Notes: a model not told the origin generated them from the sequence alone. DNA of 64,000 nt from Clostridium sp. OS1-26 (GCF_030915445.1 NZ_CP133264.1:1364001-1428000); one strand, 5' to 3'. Shown: positions 27,870-38,715, counted from the stretch's first letter. Made by a program: numbers and translations.

Positions 27870-28849
27870 TTAAAGGTTATGAAACTAATATAATAAAATT
27901 TTACGAAAATATAAGAGAATCTGAAGAAAAAGCACTTAAATTAAGAAGGGCGGAAATAGAGAAAAAAGTTCCTACAGTTATAAAAACTGAACAGGAAATT
28001 GCAAAATTATGTTTAAAGTTATCAATAAACATATTAAATAATGCGCAAAATAAAGATAATTATCTTGAAGAATTAAAAGAAAAAATTACAGATTTAAGGA
28101 TAAAAAAATCTGAACTTTTAGTAAGCAATAATTATCCATTAGATTATTTAGATATACATTATAAATGTTCTAAATGTAAAGATACAGGTTTTATTAATAA
28201 TACTAAATGTACTTGTTATAAACAAAAACTTATAGATTTATATTATGAAAACTCGGACTTAAAAAAAATACTGCAAAAAAATAATTTTTCTAACTTTGAT
28301 TTTGAACTTTATTCTTCTCGGAGAACAGCAAATGAACCTGTGACTCCTAGAAAAAATATAGAAAACTTAGTATCTAAATCTCAGAATCTAATTAAAAATT
28401 TTTCCTCTACTGATGAGAATTTATTATTCTTAGGCACTTCAGGTACTGGTAAAACCTTTTTATCAAATTGTATAGCTAAGGAGCTACTAGATAATGGCTA
28501 TTTAGTAGTATATAGAACTGCCGAATCCTTAATTCAGGATTTAAAACATGTAAGATTTAATAATGATGATGTCTTAGAGGATTTATTAATAAATTCTGAT
28601 TTACTTATAATAGATGATTTAGGCTCTGAGCAAATAACAGACTTTTCAAAAACAGAGTTATTTAACTTATTAAACAGGCGACTTCTTAAAAAGAACAAAT
28701 TATTAGTTTCAACAAATTATGATTTAGAAGACTTATTGAAAATATACTCAGAAAGAATTTCTTCAAGATTACTTGGAGAGTTTACTTTATGTAACTTTTT
28801 CGGTGAAGATATAAGGATACAACAAAATATTAAAAGTAAAAAATTTTAA
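27866..28849 (+). CDS. DnaC/DnaI-like helicase loader ATPase
   Basis: A 327-residue AAA+ ATPase. The N-terminal coiled-coil-like region is followed by a four-cysteine zinc motif (Cys101, Cys104, Cys115, Cys117). The P-loop GTSGTGKT is at 190-197, Walker B is LLIIDDLGSE, and the sensor/arginine-finger region ends SERISSRLLGEF. It is the expected partner of DnaB (gene at 39198-40535) and overlaps the DnaD-like gene by 4 nt. Confidence 0.92.
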   Translation: MIKGYETNIIKFYENIRESEEKALKLRRAEIEKKVPTVIKTEQEIAKLCLKLSINILNNAQNKDNYLEELKEKITDLRIKKSELLVSNNYPLDYLDIHYKCSKCKDTGFINNTKCTCYKQKLIDLYYENSDLKKILQKNNFSNFDFELYSSRRTANEPVTPRKNIENLVSKSQNLIKNFSSTDENLLFLGTSGTGKTFLSNCIAKELLDNGYLVVYRTAESLIQDLKHVRFNNDDVLEDLLINSDLLIIDDLGSEQITDFSKTELFNLLNRRLLKKNKLLVSTNYDLEDLLKIYSERISSRLLGEFTLCNFFGEDIRIQQNIKSKKF

Positions 28850-28854
28850 ATATC

Positions 28855-28894
28855 AATAAAGTAACATAAAATTTAGGTTTTATGCTGCTTTATT
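28855..28894 (+). terminator. Terminator of the DnaI-like gene
   Basis: AATAAAG...CATAAAA (28855-28871) pairs with TTTTATG...CTTTATT (28878-28894) with a few mismatches in the middle. The trailing sequence is TCTTTCT. Confidence 0.65.
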
Positions 28895-28930
28895 CTTTCT
28901 CCATAGTTGTTTTAAATATTTACATAAAAA

Positions 28931-28961
28931 AATAAGCTGCATATAAAATATGCAGCTTATT
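28931..28961 (-). terminator. Terminator of the tRNA array
   Basis: AATAAGCTGCATA (28931-28943) pairs with 28949-28961. On the minus transcript it follows tRNA-Thr by 2 nt and ends in TTTTTTTATG. Confidence 0.85.
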
Positions 28962-28963
28962 TT

Positions 28964-29039
<76 letters not shown>

Positions 29040-29045
29040 AAATTA

Positions 29046-29122
29046 TGGCGACCCAGAAGGGACTCGAACCCTCGACCTCCGGCGTGACAGGCCGGCACTC
29101 TAACCAACTGAGCCACTGGGCC
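29046..29122 (-). tRNA. tRNA-Asp(GTC), copy 1
   Basis: 77 nt with encoded CCA. The acceptor stem is GGCCCAG/CTGGGTC and the loop CTGTCAC between CCGGC and GCCGG gives anticodon GTC. Confidence 0.97.
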
Positions 29123-29131
29123 ATAAATATA

Positions 29132-29207
29132 TGGTGGGCACAACAGGGCTCGAACCTGTGACCCTCTGCTTGTAAGGCAGATGCTCTCCCAGCTGAGCTA
29201 TGCGCCC
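29132..29207 (-). tRNA. tRNA-Val(TAC), copy 1
   Basis: 76 nt with encoded CCA. The acceptor stem is GGGCGCA/TGTGCCC and the loop CTTACAA gives anticodon TAC. Confidence 0.97.
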
Positions 29208-29221
29208 ATATATTTTTAAAA

Positions 29222-29296
29222 TGGTGACCCCTAGGGGAATCGAACCCCTGTTACCACCGTGAAAGGGTGGTGTCTTGACCGCTTGACCAAGGGGCC
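29222..29296 (-). tRNA. tRNA-Glu(TTC), copy 1
   Basis: 75 nt with encoded CCA. The acceptor stem is GGCCCCT/AGGGGTC and the loop CTTTCAC between CCACC and GGTGG gives anticodon TTC. Confidence 0.97.
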
Positions 29297-29323
29297 ATGT
29301 TGAGACTAAATATTATAATTAAA

Positions 29324-29399
<76 letters not shown>

Positions 29400-29405
29400 A
29401 GATTA

Positions 29406-29482
29406 TGGCGACCCAGAAGGGACTCGAACCCTCGACCTCCGGCGTGACAGGCCGGCACTCTAACCAACTGAGCCACTGGGCC
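29406..29482 (-). tRNA. tRNA-Asp(GTC), copy 2
   Basis: Identical to the Asp gene at 29046-29122, 360 nt away. Confidence 0.97.
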
Positions 29483-29491
29483 ATAAATATA

Positions 29492-29567
29492 TGGTGGGCA
29501 CAACAGGGCTCGAACCTGTGACCCTCTGCTTGTAAGGCAGATGCTCTCCCAGCTGAGCTATGCGCCC
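29492..29567 (-). tRNA. tRNA-Val(TAC), copy 2
   Basis: Identical to the Val gene at 29132-29207, 360 nt away. Confidence 0.97.
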
Positions 29568-29578
29568 ATATATTATAA

Positions 29579-29653
29579 TGGTGACCCTTAGGGGAATCGA
29601 ACCCCTGTTACCACCGTGAAAGGGTGGTGTCTTGACCGCTTGACCAAAGGGCC
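29579..29653 (-). tRNA. tRNA-Glu(TTC), copy 2, acceptor-stem variant
   Basis: 75 nt with anticodon TTC. It differs from the other two Glu copies at both members of acceptor pair 6-67 (C-G becomes T-A), so pairing is kept. Confidence 0.96.
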
Positions 29654-29719
29654 ATATTAGATTTTCATATTATGAATTTAAGCTTACAATACTATTATAA
29701 TTATTTTATTAAATAATTA

Positions 29720-29796
29720 TGGCGACCCAGAAGGGACTCGAACCCTCGACCTCCGGCGTGACAGGCCGGCACTCTAACCAACTGAGCCACTGGGCC
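29720..29796 (-). tRNA. tRNA-Asp(GTC), copy 3
   Basis: Identical to the other two Asp genes. Where a Thr gene would be expected after it (29654-29719) there are only 66 nt of AT-rich sequence. Confidence 0.97.
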
Positions 29797-29805
29797 ATAA
29801 ATATA

Positions 29806-29881
29806 TGGTGGGCACAACAGGGCTCGAACCTGTGACCCTCTGCTTGTAAGGCAGATGCTCTCCCAGCTGAGCTATGCGCCC
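29806..29881 (-). tRNA. tRNA-Val(TAC), copy 3
   Basis: Identical to the other two Val genes of the array. Confidence 0.97.
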
Positions 29882-29892
29882 ATATATTATAA

Positions 29893-29967
29893 TGGTGACC
29901 CCTAGGGGAATCGAACCCCTGTTACCACCGTGAAAGGGTGGTGTCTTGACCGCTTGACCAAGGGGCC
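29893..29967 (-). tRNA. tRNA-Glu(TTC), copy 3
   Basis: Identical to copy 1 (GGCCCCT acceptor stem). It is the first gene of the array, about 35 nt after the predicted transcription start. Confidence 0.97.
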
Positions 29968-30010
29968 ATATTTATCTTTTCAGTTCACTTGTAGCGACCC
30001 GACATAGACT

Positions 30011-30039
30011 ATAATACAAGATATTTATCAAAGTGTCAA
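30011..30039 (-). promoter_or_regulatory. Strong promoter of the tRNA array
   Basis: On the minus strand TTGACA (30039-30034) and TATTAT (30016-30011) are 17 nt apart. It lies just upstream of the first tRNA-Glu gene, and no terminator is seen between tRNA genes, so it probably drives all eleven. Confidence 0.85.
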
Positions 30040-30073
30040 CATTTTTTTTATATTTTTTTATGCTATATTATGG

Positions 30074-30114
30074 TTTTTGTCTAAAACCCTTTAAAATCAG
30101 GGCTTTAGACAAAA
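30074..30114 (-). other. Stem-loop after the PPDK regulatory protein gene
   Basis: TTTTTGTCTAAA/TTTAGACAAAA arms with an inner CCCT/AGGG stem, 22 nt downstream of the minus-strand stop codon. No clean U-tract follows, but its place suggests a terminator. Confidence 0.55.
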
Positions 30115-30136
30115 CTTTGTACCATATTTTTATATT

Positions 30137-30952
30137 TTAATATTGCTTTAATCCCATATAACCTATATGTTCCATTATTATTAATGCAGTATCTTCTATA
30201 GCTCTTTTTGTGACATCTATAATTTTGCAATTAAGCTTTCTCATAAGCCTATCTGCAAATTCCAACTCATCTAAAACTCTTTCTGCATTTGCATATTGTA
30301 TTTCTGTAGATAATTTAGAAAACTTATCTATTCTATGTCTTCTTATTTCAATAAGATGCATAGGGTCTATTGTTAACCCTATTATTTTCTTTCTATCAAC
30401 TTCAAACAGTTCATTAGGTATTGGCACTTCTGGCATAATAGGTATGTTTAATGCCTTAATGCCTTTGTTAGCTAAATATATACAAAGTGGTGTTTTTGAC
30501 GTTCTTGACAGTCCTACTAAAATTACATCCGCATTTTTAATACCTGAATGATCTTTACTATCATCATACTGAATAGCAAATTCCATAGCTTCTATTTTTT
30601 TATAGTACTCTGAGTCCATCTCCCAAACTGCACCTGGCTTATAATCAGGAAGCTTGTTCAAAATTCTAGAAGCAACACTAATGCAAGGGCCCAAGACATT
30701 CATTATGTGTATGCCAGTTTCTATACATCTTTGGACTAAAAACTCCCTAACATCGACTAAAACTATTGTTGATATAATCATAGTATTTTCTCTGTCTTCA
30801 ATTTTGTTTATAAATTCATTTACATCTTCAAAGCTTTTTATGTACGGTACTCTCTGAACTTTTATATTATCATAGAACTGACAAGCAGTTGCTCTTGCAA
30901 CTTGCTCAGCAGTCTCTCCTATAGAATCTGATACAGCATATATTGTAACCAT
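30137..30952 (-). CDS. Pyruvate, phosphate dikinase regulatory protein (kinase/pyrophosphorylase)
   Basis: A 271-residue bifunctional enzyme of the DUF299/PpsR family. Members phosphorylate PPDK (or PEP synthase) with ADP to switch it off and remove the phosphate with inorganic phosphate. The P-loop-like motif [16 protein letters not shown] is at about 146-161, and the N-terminus [20 protein letters not shown] is typical. The target PPDK is not in this window. It lies 22 nt after the CoA-binding protein gene on the same strand, with GGGGGA before its start. Confidence 0.94.
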   Translation of the reverse strand: MVTIYAVSDSIGETAEQVARATACQFYDNIKVQRVPYIKSFEDVNEFINKIEDRENTMIISTIVLVDVREFLVQRCIETGIHIMNVLGPCISVASRILNKLPDYKPGAVWEMDSEYYKKIEAMEFAIQYDDSKDHSGIKNADVILVGLSRTSKTPLCIYLANKGIKALNIPIMPEVPIPNELFEVDRKKIIGLTIDPMHLIEIRRHRIDKFSKLSTEIQYANAERVLDELEFADRLMRKLNCKIIDVTKRAIEDTALIIMEHIGYMGLKQY

Positions 30953-30974
30953 TAATAGACTCCCCCTTAAAAAC

Positions 30975-31346
30975 TTATAACCTAGAAAGTTCTACAAGTG
31001 CACACCCTTCTATAGCTATAATACCCTTATTTCTGCATAAACTCAATATTTCTTCACTTTCTGCTCCAGGTTGTATTAAAACTTTATCTATATTAAGATT
31101 AGCAGCACTCTCAATTATTTTTAATCCCTGTATAGGATTTATGCATAAATCTAAAACATCTATTTTATACTTCACCTCTTCTAGTGTCTTATGCACCTTA
31201 CCAGTAGTATCTCTAGGATTTACCCCCTCTACATTAAAGTTAGAATCTCTTAGGCTGTTTAGTATTCTGAATGCATATTTACTTTCATTTAGCACATCAC
31301 CAATAACTACCCAATTTTTATAATTTAATAATTCTGAAGCTTCCAT
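30975..31346 (-). CDS. CoA-binding domain protein (YccU-like)
   Basis: A 123-residue Rossmann-type protein of the CoA_binding_2 family. The N-terminal [24 protein letters not shown], the [17 protein letters not shown] segment and the [20 protein letters not shown]-terminal part match it. Function is unknown beyond possible CoA binding. I chose ATG 31346; the open frame upstream starts at a TTG that itself lies in the AAAGGGGA ribosome binding site. It probably shares a transcript with the next gene. Confidence 0.85.
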   Translation of the reverse strand: MEASELLNYKNWVVIGDVLNESKYAFRILNSLRDSNFNVEGVNPRDTTGKVHKTLEEVKYKIDVLDLCINPIQGLKIIESAANLNIDKVLIQPGAESEEILSLCRNKGIIAIEGCALVELSRL

Positions 31347-31466
31347 ATAATACTTTTCCCCTTTCAATAGTAAATTTTAATTAAGGCATCTGAAATAAAA
31401 TAACAATTCAAAGATGCCTAACCCTATTATAAATATTATATACAAAATATGATTAAATATAAAAAA

Positions 31467-31494
31467 CTATCTTACTAAATATTTAGTAAGATAG
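31467..31494 (-). terminator. Terminator overlapping the 3' end of the 31475-32059 gene
   Basis: A perfect 28-bp palindrome (CTATCTTACTAAAT and its complement) followed on the minus strand by TTTTTTATATTT. The last codons and the stop of the gene form the 5' arm. Confidence 0.85.
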
Positions 31495-32059
31495 AATCAT
31501 TATTAATCATGCTATTATTAATGACATTTTTTAACGTTTCTTCATATTTATTTTTTAAAATTTGCCTTTCTTTAATCTCATCTTCTAGAGTTTTAACCTT
31601 TAATTCACATTCTTTTAGGAAATAACTTAAATTAATTTCCTTTATAGTAAAGCTAAAGCTGTCTCCATATTTTTGACCTATTGCACTAATTTTAAATGTT
31701 CTCAGGTTATTTATAACTATAAGTAAATTCTTTTCCCAAATTCCCTTTTTAATAAGCTTAAATTCATCTTCTAATACATCTATTTGCTCAATTTTCTTTC
31801 CAATGATGTCTTCTATAAAGTTTATAAATGTTGGATAGAAAGCAAATGTCATACCTTTATTTAGCTTTATTTTTAGTATATCTTCATACTGCCCTAAAAT
31901 CTTTTCAGAATTATTCTCGAATATAAGTTCCACTTCATCTCTTCTAAGGACTTTTTTATCATCATTTATTTGAACTACAACGAAATCATAGTTTATACTT
32001 AGAACTTTCAGCTCTCCCTTAGTACTATCTATAGATTTATTTAATATTTTAGCTTTCAT
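31475..32059 (-). CDS. Hypothetical protein, unrecognised
   Basis: A 194-residue protein I do not recognise. It has no signal peptide or membrane helix. The first about 55 residues look beta-rich (KAKILNKSID...VLSINYDFVVVQINDDKKVLRRDEVELIF), perhaps a small barrel. The C-terminal 40 residues (LKECELKVKTLEDEIKERQILKNKYEETL) look like a coiled coil. I chose ATG 32059, preceded by GAGGAGGAA. It is a single gene with its own terminator. Confidence 0.75.
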   Translation of the reverse strand: MKAKILNKSIDSTKGELKVLSINYDFVVVQINDDKKVLRRDEVELIFENNSEKILGQYEDILKIKLNKGMTFAFYPTFINFIEDIIGKKIEQIDVLEDEFKLIKKGIWEKNLLIVINNLRTFKISAIGQKYGDSFSFTIKEINLSYFLKECELKVKTLEDEIKERQILKNKYEETLKNVINNSMINNDSILLNI

Positions 32060-32288
32060 AAAAAAATTCCTCCTCACTAAATATATTTTCAAGTGCGAGC
32101 AGGTCTAACATGTGATTATTTTTAGGATTACTGTACTATAATTATAACAACTATACTTTGTTCATTACAAATGTAATTTAAGCCCTGGTTTCTACATAGT
32201 GGGTTATACCTATAAAAATTCTATTACAAAAACTATGTTTTTACGATAAAATAATATAGAATAATTCAAATACAAGGAGTTGTTGTCT

Positions 32289-33521
32289 TTGTTTCATGAA
32301 ATAATAATAGTAGGAGGCGGTGCTGCTGGCATCATAGCTGCAATAACCGCTAAAGATTCTGGAAAGGATGTTGCAATACTAGAGGGAACTAGCAGAATAG
32401 GAAATAAAATTCTTTCAACTGGAAATGGCAGGTGTAATATAACAAATAGAAATATTTCTTATTCAAGGTACCATAGTAAGAATTCTGAATTTTTTAAGTT
32501 TGCTTTAGATAATTTTACATTAGATGATACCACTAATTTTTTCTATTCTTTAGGTCTTCCTTTAGTTACTTTAGAAGATGGAAAAATGTATCCGTTATCA
32601 CTTCAAGCATCTTCAGTGCTTGATATATTTAGATTAGCTATAGAAGACCGTAATATTCCTATATACCTAAATTCTAAAGTTAACAGCATAGAGAAAAACT
32701 CTAAGTCTTTTAAGCTGTTTACTGAATCTAATGATGTATATGAGTGTAAAAAACTTATATTGTGCTGTGGTGGCAAATCAGCTCCTAATACGGGCTCTGA
32801 TGGATCAGGCTTTAAGATAGCTAAATCATTAAACCACAATTTAATAACCCCAATACCAGCCCTAGTACAGCTTAAATTAAACTATAAAAATCTTAAAGCC
32901 TTATCTGGGGTAAAATTCAACGGCTTTACTGAAATATTTGTGGATGGTATTTCTAAAAGACGAGAGTTTGGAGAAATATTATTTACAGACTACGGAATAT
33001 CTGGTCCCCCTATACTTCAACTGAGTCGTACTGCTTCCGCTGCCTTATCTGAAGGCAAGCCTGTGAGTTTGACTATAGATATGATGCCTGATTTAGATAA
33101 AGAAAATCTAATAGAGTTTTTAGAGAATCACTGGGGAACCTTTAGTTATAGAAGTGTCTATAACTCCTTTGTTGGAATCATAAATAAAAAAGTTATTCCT
33201 ATACTTTTAAAAGAGGCTTCAATAGATAATATACATAAACTCTGCTACGAATTAGATTGGAAGGAAAAGCAGCATTTATTAAGTTTACTTAAAGAATGGA
33301 CTTTTTCAGTATGCGATACTAACTCATTTAAGAACTCTCAAGTAACTGCTGGTGGCATAGATACAGATAATATAAATCCTCAAACTCTTGAATCAAAAAT
33401 AATTAAAAATTTATATCTTGCAGGTGAATTGCTGGATGTTGATGGGGATTGCGGCGGTTTCAATTTACAATGGGCATGGAGTTCCGGATTTATAGCTGGG
33501 AAAAATGCTGCTGAAAAGTAA
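32289..33521 (+). CDS. FAD-dependent oxidoreductase, HI0933 (BaiN/RdsA) family
   Basis: A flavoprotein of about 410 residues. The dinucleotide-binding motif EIIIVGGGAAGIIAAITAKDSGKDVAILE starts the protein; GNKILSTGNGRCNITN is the HI0933 hallmark. The C-terminal LYLAGELLDVDGDCGGFNLQWAWSSGFIAG is the second FAD motif. Characterised relatives act in bile-acid reduction or related redox steps, but the reaction here is unknown. I chose TTG 32289, 9 nt after AAGGAG; the two earlier in-frame TTG codons are too close. Confidence 0.88.
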   Translation: MFHEIIIVGGGAAGIIAAITAKDSGKDVAILEGTSRIGNKILSTGNGRCNITNRNISYSRYHSKNSEFFKFALDNFTLDDTTNFFYSLGLPLVTLEDGKMYPLSLQASSVLDIFRLAIEDRNIPIYLNSKVNSIEKNSKSFKLFTESNDVYECKKLILCCGGKSAPNTGSDGSGFKIAKSLNHNLITPIPALVQLKLNYKNLKALSGVKFNGFTEIFVDGISKRREFGEILFTDYGISGPPILQLSRTASAALSEGKPVSLTIDMMPDLDKENLIEFLENHWGTFSYRSVYNSFVGIINKKVIPILLKEASIDNIHKLCYELDWKEKQHLLSLLKEWTFSVCDTNSFKNSQVTAGGIDTDNINPQTLESKIIKNLYLAGELLDVDGDCGGFNLQWAWSSGFIAGKNAAEK

Positions 33522-33537
33522 ATTCAGCAGCATTTTT
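33501..33537. terminator. Bidirectional terminator formed by the 3' end of the HI0933-type gene
   Basis: AAAAATGCTGCTGAA (33501-33515) pairs with 33523-33537. The arms carry A-runs and T-runs at both ends, so it can stop both the flavoprotein gene and the convergent thioesterase gene. The 5' arm is coding sequence. Confidence 0.85.
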
Positions 33538-33538
33538 C

Positions 33539-34285
33539 TTATTTTCTCCATTGGGTTTGAACTAAACATAACTCTTTACCTTCTCCATCGACAACCTTAT
33601 GGAGACATGTTATATTATTTTCATTTGTCTTTACTTCTACAAAAACTTTTACTGTATCTCCATATGTAGTTTCTTTTTCATAGACTGTATTTATGCTTGT
33701 AATTACATAGTTGTTTACTATATCTAATGGTACAGCCTCTATAGCCCATTCTACATATTTCACGTTGTTAACATGCCTATTTGTATCTATGTCACTATAC
33801 CTTACTTGAAAGACTTTTTCGCTATGTATTTCTAATGGCTCACTTATTTTTTCTATATCAAGAATGTCGTTTTTATCCTTAGGAATCCTATAGGCATTAT
33901 ACATTTTTTCTGTCACTCTTATAGCTCTTCTTTTTTCAATATCAATTAGAAACCATACAGATTTTGCTTTGCCTATAGTGTTTCCATTTAAATCTACTAT
34001 CTCAAAGACTCTATATGCATAAAACTTTTTGAAAGAATAAGGTTTAGTTATTATTTTAACCTTTTCCCCATACACAGGATATCTATACATATCTATATGC
34101 CATTTATGAAGAACCCATGCTATACCATGTTGTGTTAGGTAGTCTATTCCAACACCTATTTCTTCAGATTGCCTTATAGCAATATCCTGAAGATAATTCA
34201 TTAAATTTGTTATAAGTAATCTTTTTTTATAGTCTATTTCGTAATATTGAACTTCATATTCTCTTTCTGTCATTATCTCACACAT
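33539..34285 (-). CDS. Acyl-ACP thioesterase
   Basis: A 248-residue double hot-dog thioesterase (FatA/FatB-like bacterial family) that releases free fatty acids from acyl-ACP. The N-terminal domain begins YEVQYYEIDYKKRLLITNLMNYLQDIA. The second domain carries NRHVNN at 169-174, the usual Asn/His active-site region. ATG 34285 has AGAGGTG 7 nt upstream. It is not in the fab operon, so chain release may be set separately. Confidence 0.88.
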   Translation of the reverse strand: MCEIMTEREYEVQYYEIDYKKRLLITNLMNYLQDIAIRQSEEIGVGIDYLTQHGIAWVLHKWHIDMYRYPVYGEKVKIITKPYSFKKFYAYRVFEIVDLNGNTIGKAKSVWFLIDIEKRRAIRVTEKMYNAYRIPKDKNDILDIEKISEPLEIHSEKVFQVRYSDIDTNRHVNNVKYVEWAIEAVPLDIVNNYVITSINTVYEKETTYGDTVKVFVEVKTNENNITCLHKVVDGEGKELCLVQTQWRK

Positions 34286-34362
34286 AGAACTACACCTCTC
34301 TATATATCGTAAATTTATTTTATAATATATTTCTAAACTTTTCCATAAATTTTCATGAAAAT

Positions 34363-34404
34363 AAAAAATTCAGGGTATAATTCTATTATACACCTGAATT
34401 TTTT
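34363..34404 (-). terminator. Terminator of purA
   Basis: AAAAAATTCAGG (34363-34374) pairs with 34393-34404, with an inner GTATAAT/ATTATAC stem. It ends in a T-run on the minus strand, 4 nt past the purA stop. Confidence 0.85.
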
Positions 34405-34408
34405 TAAG

Positions 34409-36225
<1,817 letters not shown>

Positions 36226-36768
36226 ATGAACTTACCAAATATTCTCACTCTCTTTAGATTACTTTTAATTCCTGTTTTTATTTTATTATTCTTTTCAAAT
36301 GTACCTAATAACCTATTTTATTCTATATTTGTGTTTCTAGCTGCTGGATTGACAGATATATTAGATGGCTATTTAGCACGAAAATACTCTCTAATAACTA
36401 AACTAGGTATAGTATTAGATCCATTAGCCGATAAGCTTATGATATTGACTGTTTTAAGCTGCCTAGTAATAAAAAATTATGTATCTTTGTGGATTCTTAT
36501 AATAATTTCTATAAAAGAAGTTTCTATGATATTCTTTGGCATAATATTATATAATAAAAATACCGTAATTCCATCTAACAAGTTCGGAAAGCTTACAACT
36601 ATATTATTTTACTTATCTATATTTACCTTAACTATTAATATAAAACTAGGTACTTATCTTATATATTTGTCTGTTATAAGTGCATTAATAGCTTTTGTTA
36701 ATTACTTTATTTTGTATTATAAAAATAAACAATTATTAGGTCATAATGATAAGAATGTACAAAAATAA
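36226..36768 (+). CDS. pgsA: CDP-alcohol phosphatidyltransferase (PgsA-like)
   Basis: A 180-residue integral membrane enzyme with about five helices. The full CDP-alcohol motif is present: Asp47-Gly48, Ala51-Arg52, Gly61, Asp65 and Asp69 (DGYLARKYSLITKLGIVLDPLADK). PgsA condenses CDP-diacylglycerol with glycerol 3-phosphate on the way to phosphatidylglycerol. Clostridia often have several such enzymes, so the acceptor could differ. It is a single gene with TTGGAGTG upstream. Confidence 0.88.
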   Translation: MNLPNILTLFRLLLIPVFILLFFSNVPNNLFYSIFVFLAAGLTDILDGYLARKYSLITKLGIVLDPLADKLMILTVLSCLVIKNYVSLWILIIISIKEVSMIFFGIILYNKNTVIPSNKFGKLTTILFYLSIFTLTINIKLGTYLIYLSVISALIAFVNYFILYYKNKQLLGHNDKNVQK

Positions 36769-36770
36769 AA

Positions 36771-36805
36771 GGCTAGAACGAAACCTTCTCAGTTTCTCTC
36801 TAGCC
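36771..36805. terminator. Terminator between convergent pgsA-like and DUF3006 genes
   Basis: GGCTAGA..GAAAC (36771-36784) pairs with GTTTC..TCTAGCC (36792-36805). A TTTTATTTTTG tract follows on the minus strand, so it mainly serves the DUF3006 gene. Confidence 0.8.
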
Positions 36806-36813
36806 CTTGTCAC

Positions 36814-37023
36814 TTACTTCCACATATCTTCAGATAATTTCTCTATTGCATTTTTTCTTTTTTTAGTTTCCTCATAATCTATTGTTATTTGTTCTCCTAT
36901 ACTAAGAACATCGCCTTCTCTAGCTTCTTTTGGTATTTTGTTTACTTCAATGTTTATTACCTTGCTATCATATAGTTCTACTATTGCAAAACTACCTTCG
37001 AATCTATCAAGTACACCAAACAC
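36814..37023 (-). CDS. DUF3006 family small protein
   Basis: A 69-residue protein matching DUF3006: FGVLDRFEGSFAIVELYDSKVINIEVNKIPKEAREGDVL, then a basic-acidic tail. The fold looks like a small beta-barrel. Function is unknown. The start is GTG 37023 with GGAAGGTG 5 nt upstream; no ATG fits. It lies 51 nt past the stop of the hybrid kinase gene on the same strand and may share its transcript. Confidence 0.85.
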   Translation of the reverse strand: MFGVLDRFEGSFAIVELYDSKVINIEVNKIPKEAREGDVLSIGEQITIDYEETKKRKNAIEKLSEDMWK

Positions 37024-37074
37024 GACAGCACCTTCCTTTTTATAAATGTAAAAAGCAGCTATATAATATTATAA

Positions 37075-38715
37075 TTATAAAAGATATAAAAACAGTGAAT
37101 CTCCATCCATACTATTTTGTTTATTCATAAAATAAGAGGTATTTCCAGTATCTATTTTCACTGTACTATAAACCATTTTTAAAAGTTCATCCATATTAAA
37201 AGGCTTAGAAATATAGTTGTCCATACCTGCACTCAAAAACTTCTCTTTATCTTCTTTTAAAGCGTATGCTGTTAGAGCTATAATAGGTATGCGCCTATCA
37301 TTGTTTTCTTCAGATTTCCTAATTATCTTTGTGGTTTGAACTCCATCTAATATAGGCATTTGTATATCCATAAGTATTAAATCATATTTCTTATTTTCAA
37401 CAAATTTTAAAGCTTCTTCACCATTATTGGCGATATCACATGTGTGTCCATTTTTCTTGAATAAATTGAATATTACCATTTGGCTCGCTTTATCATCCTC
37501 AACAATAAGAATATTCAACCTTCTACCAACTAAATTATTGGTTTGAACCTTTATTTTTTTATCACTTGCATTTGTACCACTATATTTTCTACCTTTTTCT
37601 AAAGATATGTTAAATGAAAATACAGATCCTACATCTTTTCTACTTTTTACTTCTATTTTACCATCCATCATTTCTACAAGCCCTTTACAAATGCTAAGTC
37701 CCAGACCTGGACCAAAATTCTTTCTGATATATTCTTTATTATCAATCTGACTAAAGCCTGTAAATAATTTAGGTATATCTTTTCTATCTATACCTATGCC
37801 TGTGTCTCTCACTAAAAATTTTAAATTAACTTTTTTATCAGCAGACTCAACTTTTTCGATTATAAGAGAAATAGTTCCATACTTAGTGAATTTTATAGAG
37901 TTACCTATTAAATTATCTAAAATTTGTTTTATTCTTACAGGGTCTCCAATTAATGTATCTGGTATTGATTCATCTATTTTTGCTTTAAATTCCAATTTGC
38001 TTTCAAGGGCCTTAATAGCAGTTAACCTTACAATCTCGTCTATGAGTTCTTTAAAATTAAATTCAACACTATCTAATTTTATGTTTCCAGATTGAATTTT
38101 AGAAAAGTCCAAAATACTATTAGTCATATCCAATAAACTTAACGCACTTGACTTTACTAAATTTAAGTTTTCTTTTTGTTCGGAGTTTAGATTAGTCATC
38201 AAAGTTAAATCTGTCATACCTATAATACCGTTAACAGAGGTTCTTATTTCATGGCTTATATTAGCTAAAAATTCATTTTTAATCCTACTACCTGTTTCTG
38301 CATCTTCTTTTTCTTTTTTTAGCTCCTGCACTGCCATTTTGTAATCGGTAATGTCATTTAATACTACTATTTTATCTTCGAATTCATTTTTTGAATCAGC
38401 TATAGAGGTTATTTTAATATTAAAATACTTTGCTCCCTTATTAGTCAGAATTTCTCTTTCCATTGAAAGTTCCATATTTTCAATATTAACCTTCGCTAGC
38501 TTATCTTCAATCTGGCATATTACTTCACCTAGCTCATTTTCAAATTCTATATTACAAAATGTGTCATGCGCTTTAAGGTTTAACTTAATAATTTTATTAT
38601 TTTTATCTAATAAAATGGCTTCAAAAGGCAGTATCTGAAATATACTCAAATATCCTCCTTTATTAAAATCTATGTCAGTTTTAGTATCTTTTTGGCCTTC
38701 GTATTTACTTAACAA
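37075..38715 (-). CDS. Hybrid sensor histidine kinase with C-terminal receiver
   Basis: A 546-residue cytoplasmic hybrid kinase with no membrane helix. Order: PAS-like sensor (about 22-130), HisKA with phospho-His155 (NEFLANISHEIRTSVNGIIGMTDL), HATPase_c (about 260-372, with DTGIGI and GPGLGLSICKGLVEMM), and receiver (about 400-525) with Asp450 (LILMDIQMP). There is no HPt domain and no output regulator nearby. The start is TTG 38715, 8 nt after GGGGGG. Signal and target are unknown. Confidence 0.92.
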   Translation of the reverse strand: MLSKYEGQKDTKTDIDFNKGGYLSIFQILPFEAILLDKNNKIIKLNLKAHDTFCNIEFENELGEVICQIEDKLAKVNIENMELSMEREILTNKGAKYFNIKITSIADSKNEFEDKIVVLNDITDYKMAVQELKKEKEDAETGSRIKNEFLANISHEIRTSVNGIIGMTDLTLMTNLNSEQKENLNLVKSSALSLLDMTNSILDFSKIQSGNIKLDSVEFNFKELIDEIVRLTAIKALESKLEFKAKIDESIPDTLIGDPVRIKQILDNLIGNSIKFTKYGTISLIIEKVESADKKVNLKFLVRDTGIGIDRKDIPKLFTGFSQIDNKEYIRKNFGPGLGLSICKGLVEMMDGKIEVKSRKDVGSVFSFNISLEKGRKYSGTNASDKKIKVQTNNLVGRRLNILIVEDDKASQMVIFNLFKKNGHTCDIANNGEEALKFVENKKYDLILMDIQMPILDGVQTTKIIRKSEENNDRRIPIIALTAYALKEDKEKFLSAGMDNYISKPFNMDELLKMVYSTVKIDTGNTSYFMNKQNSMDGDSLFLYLL

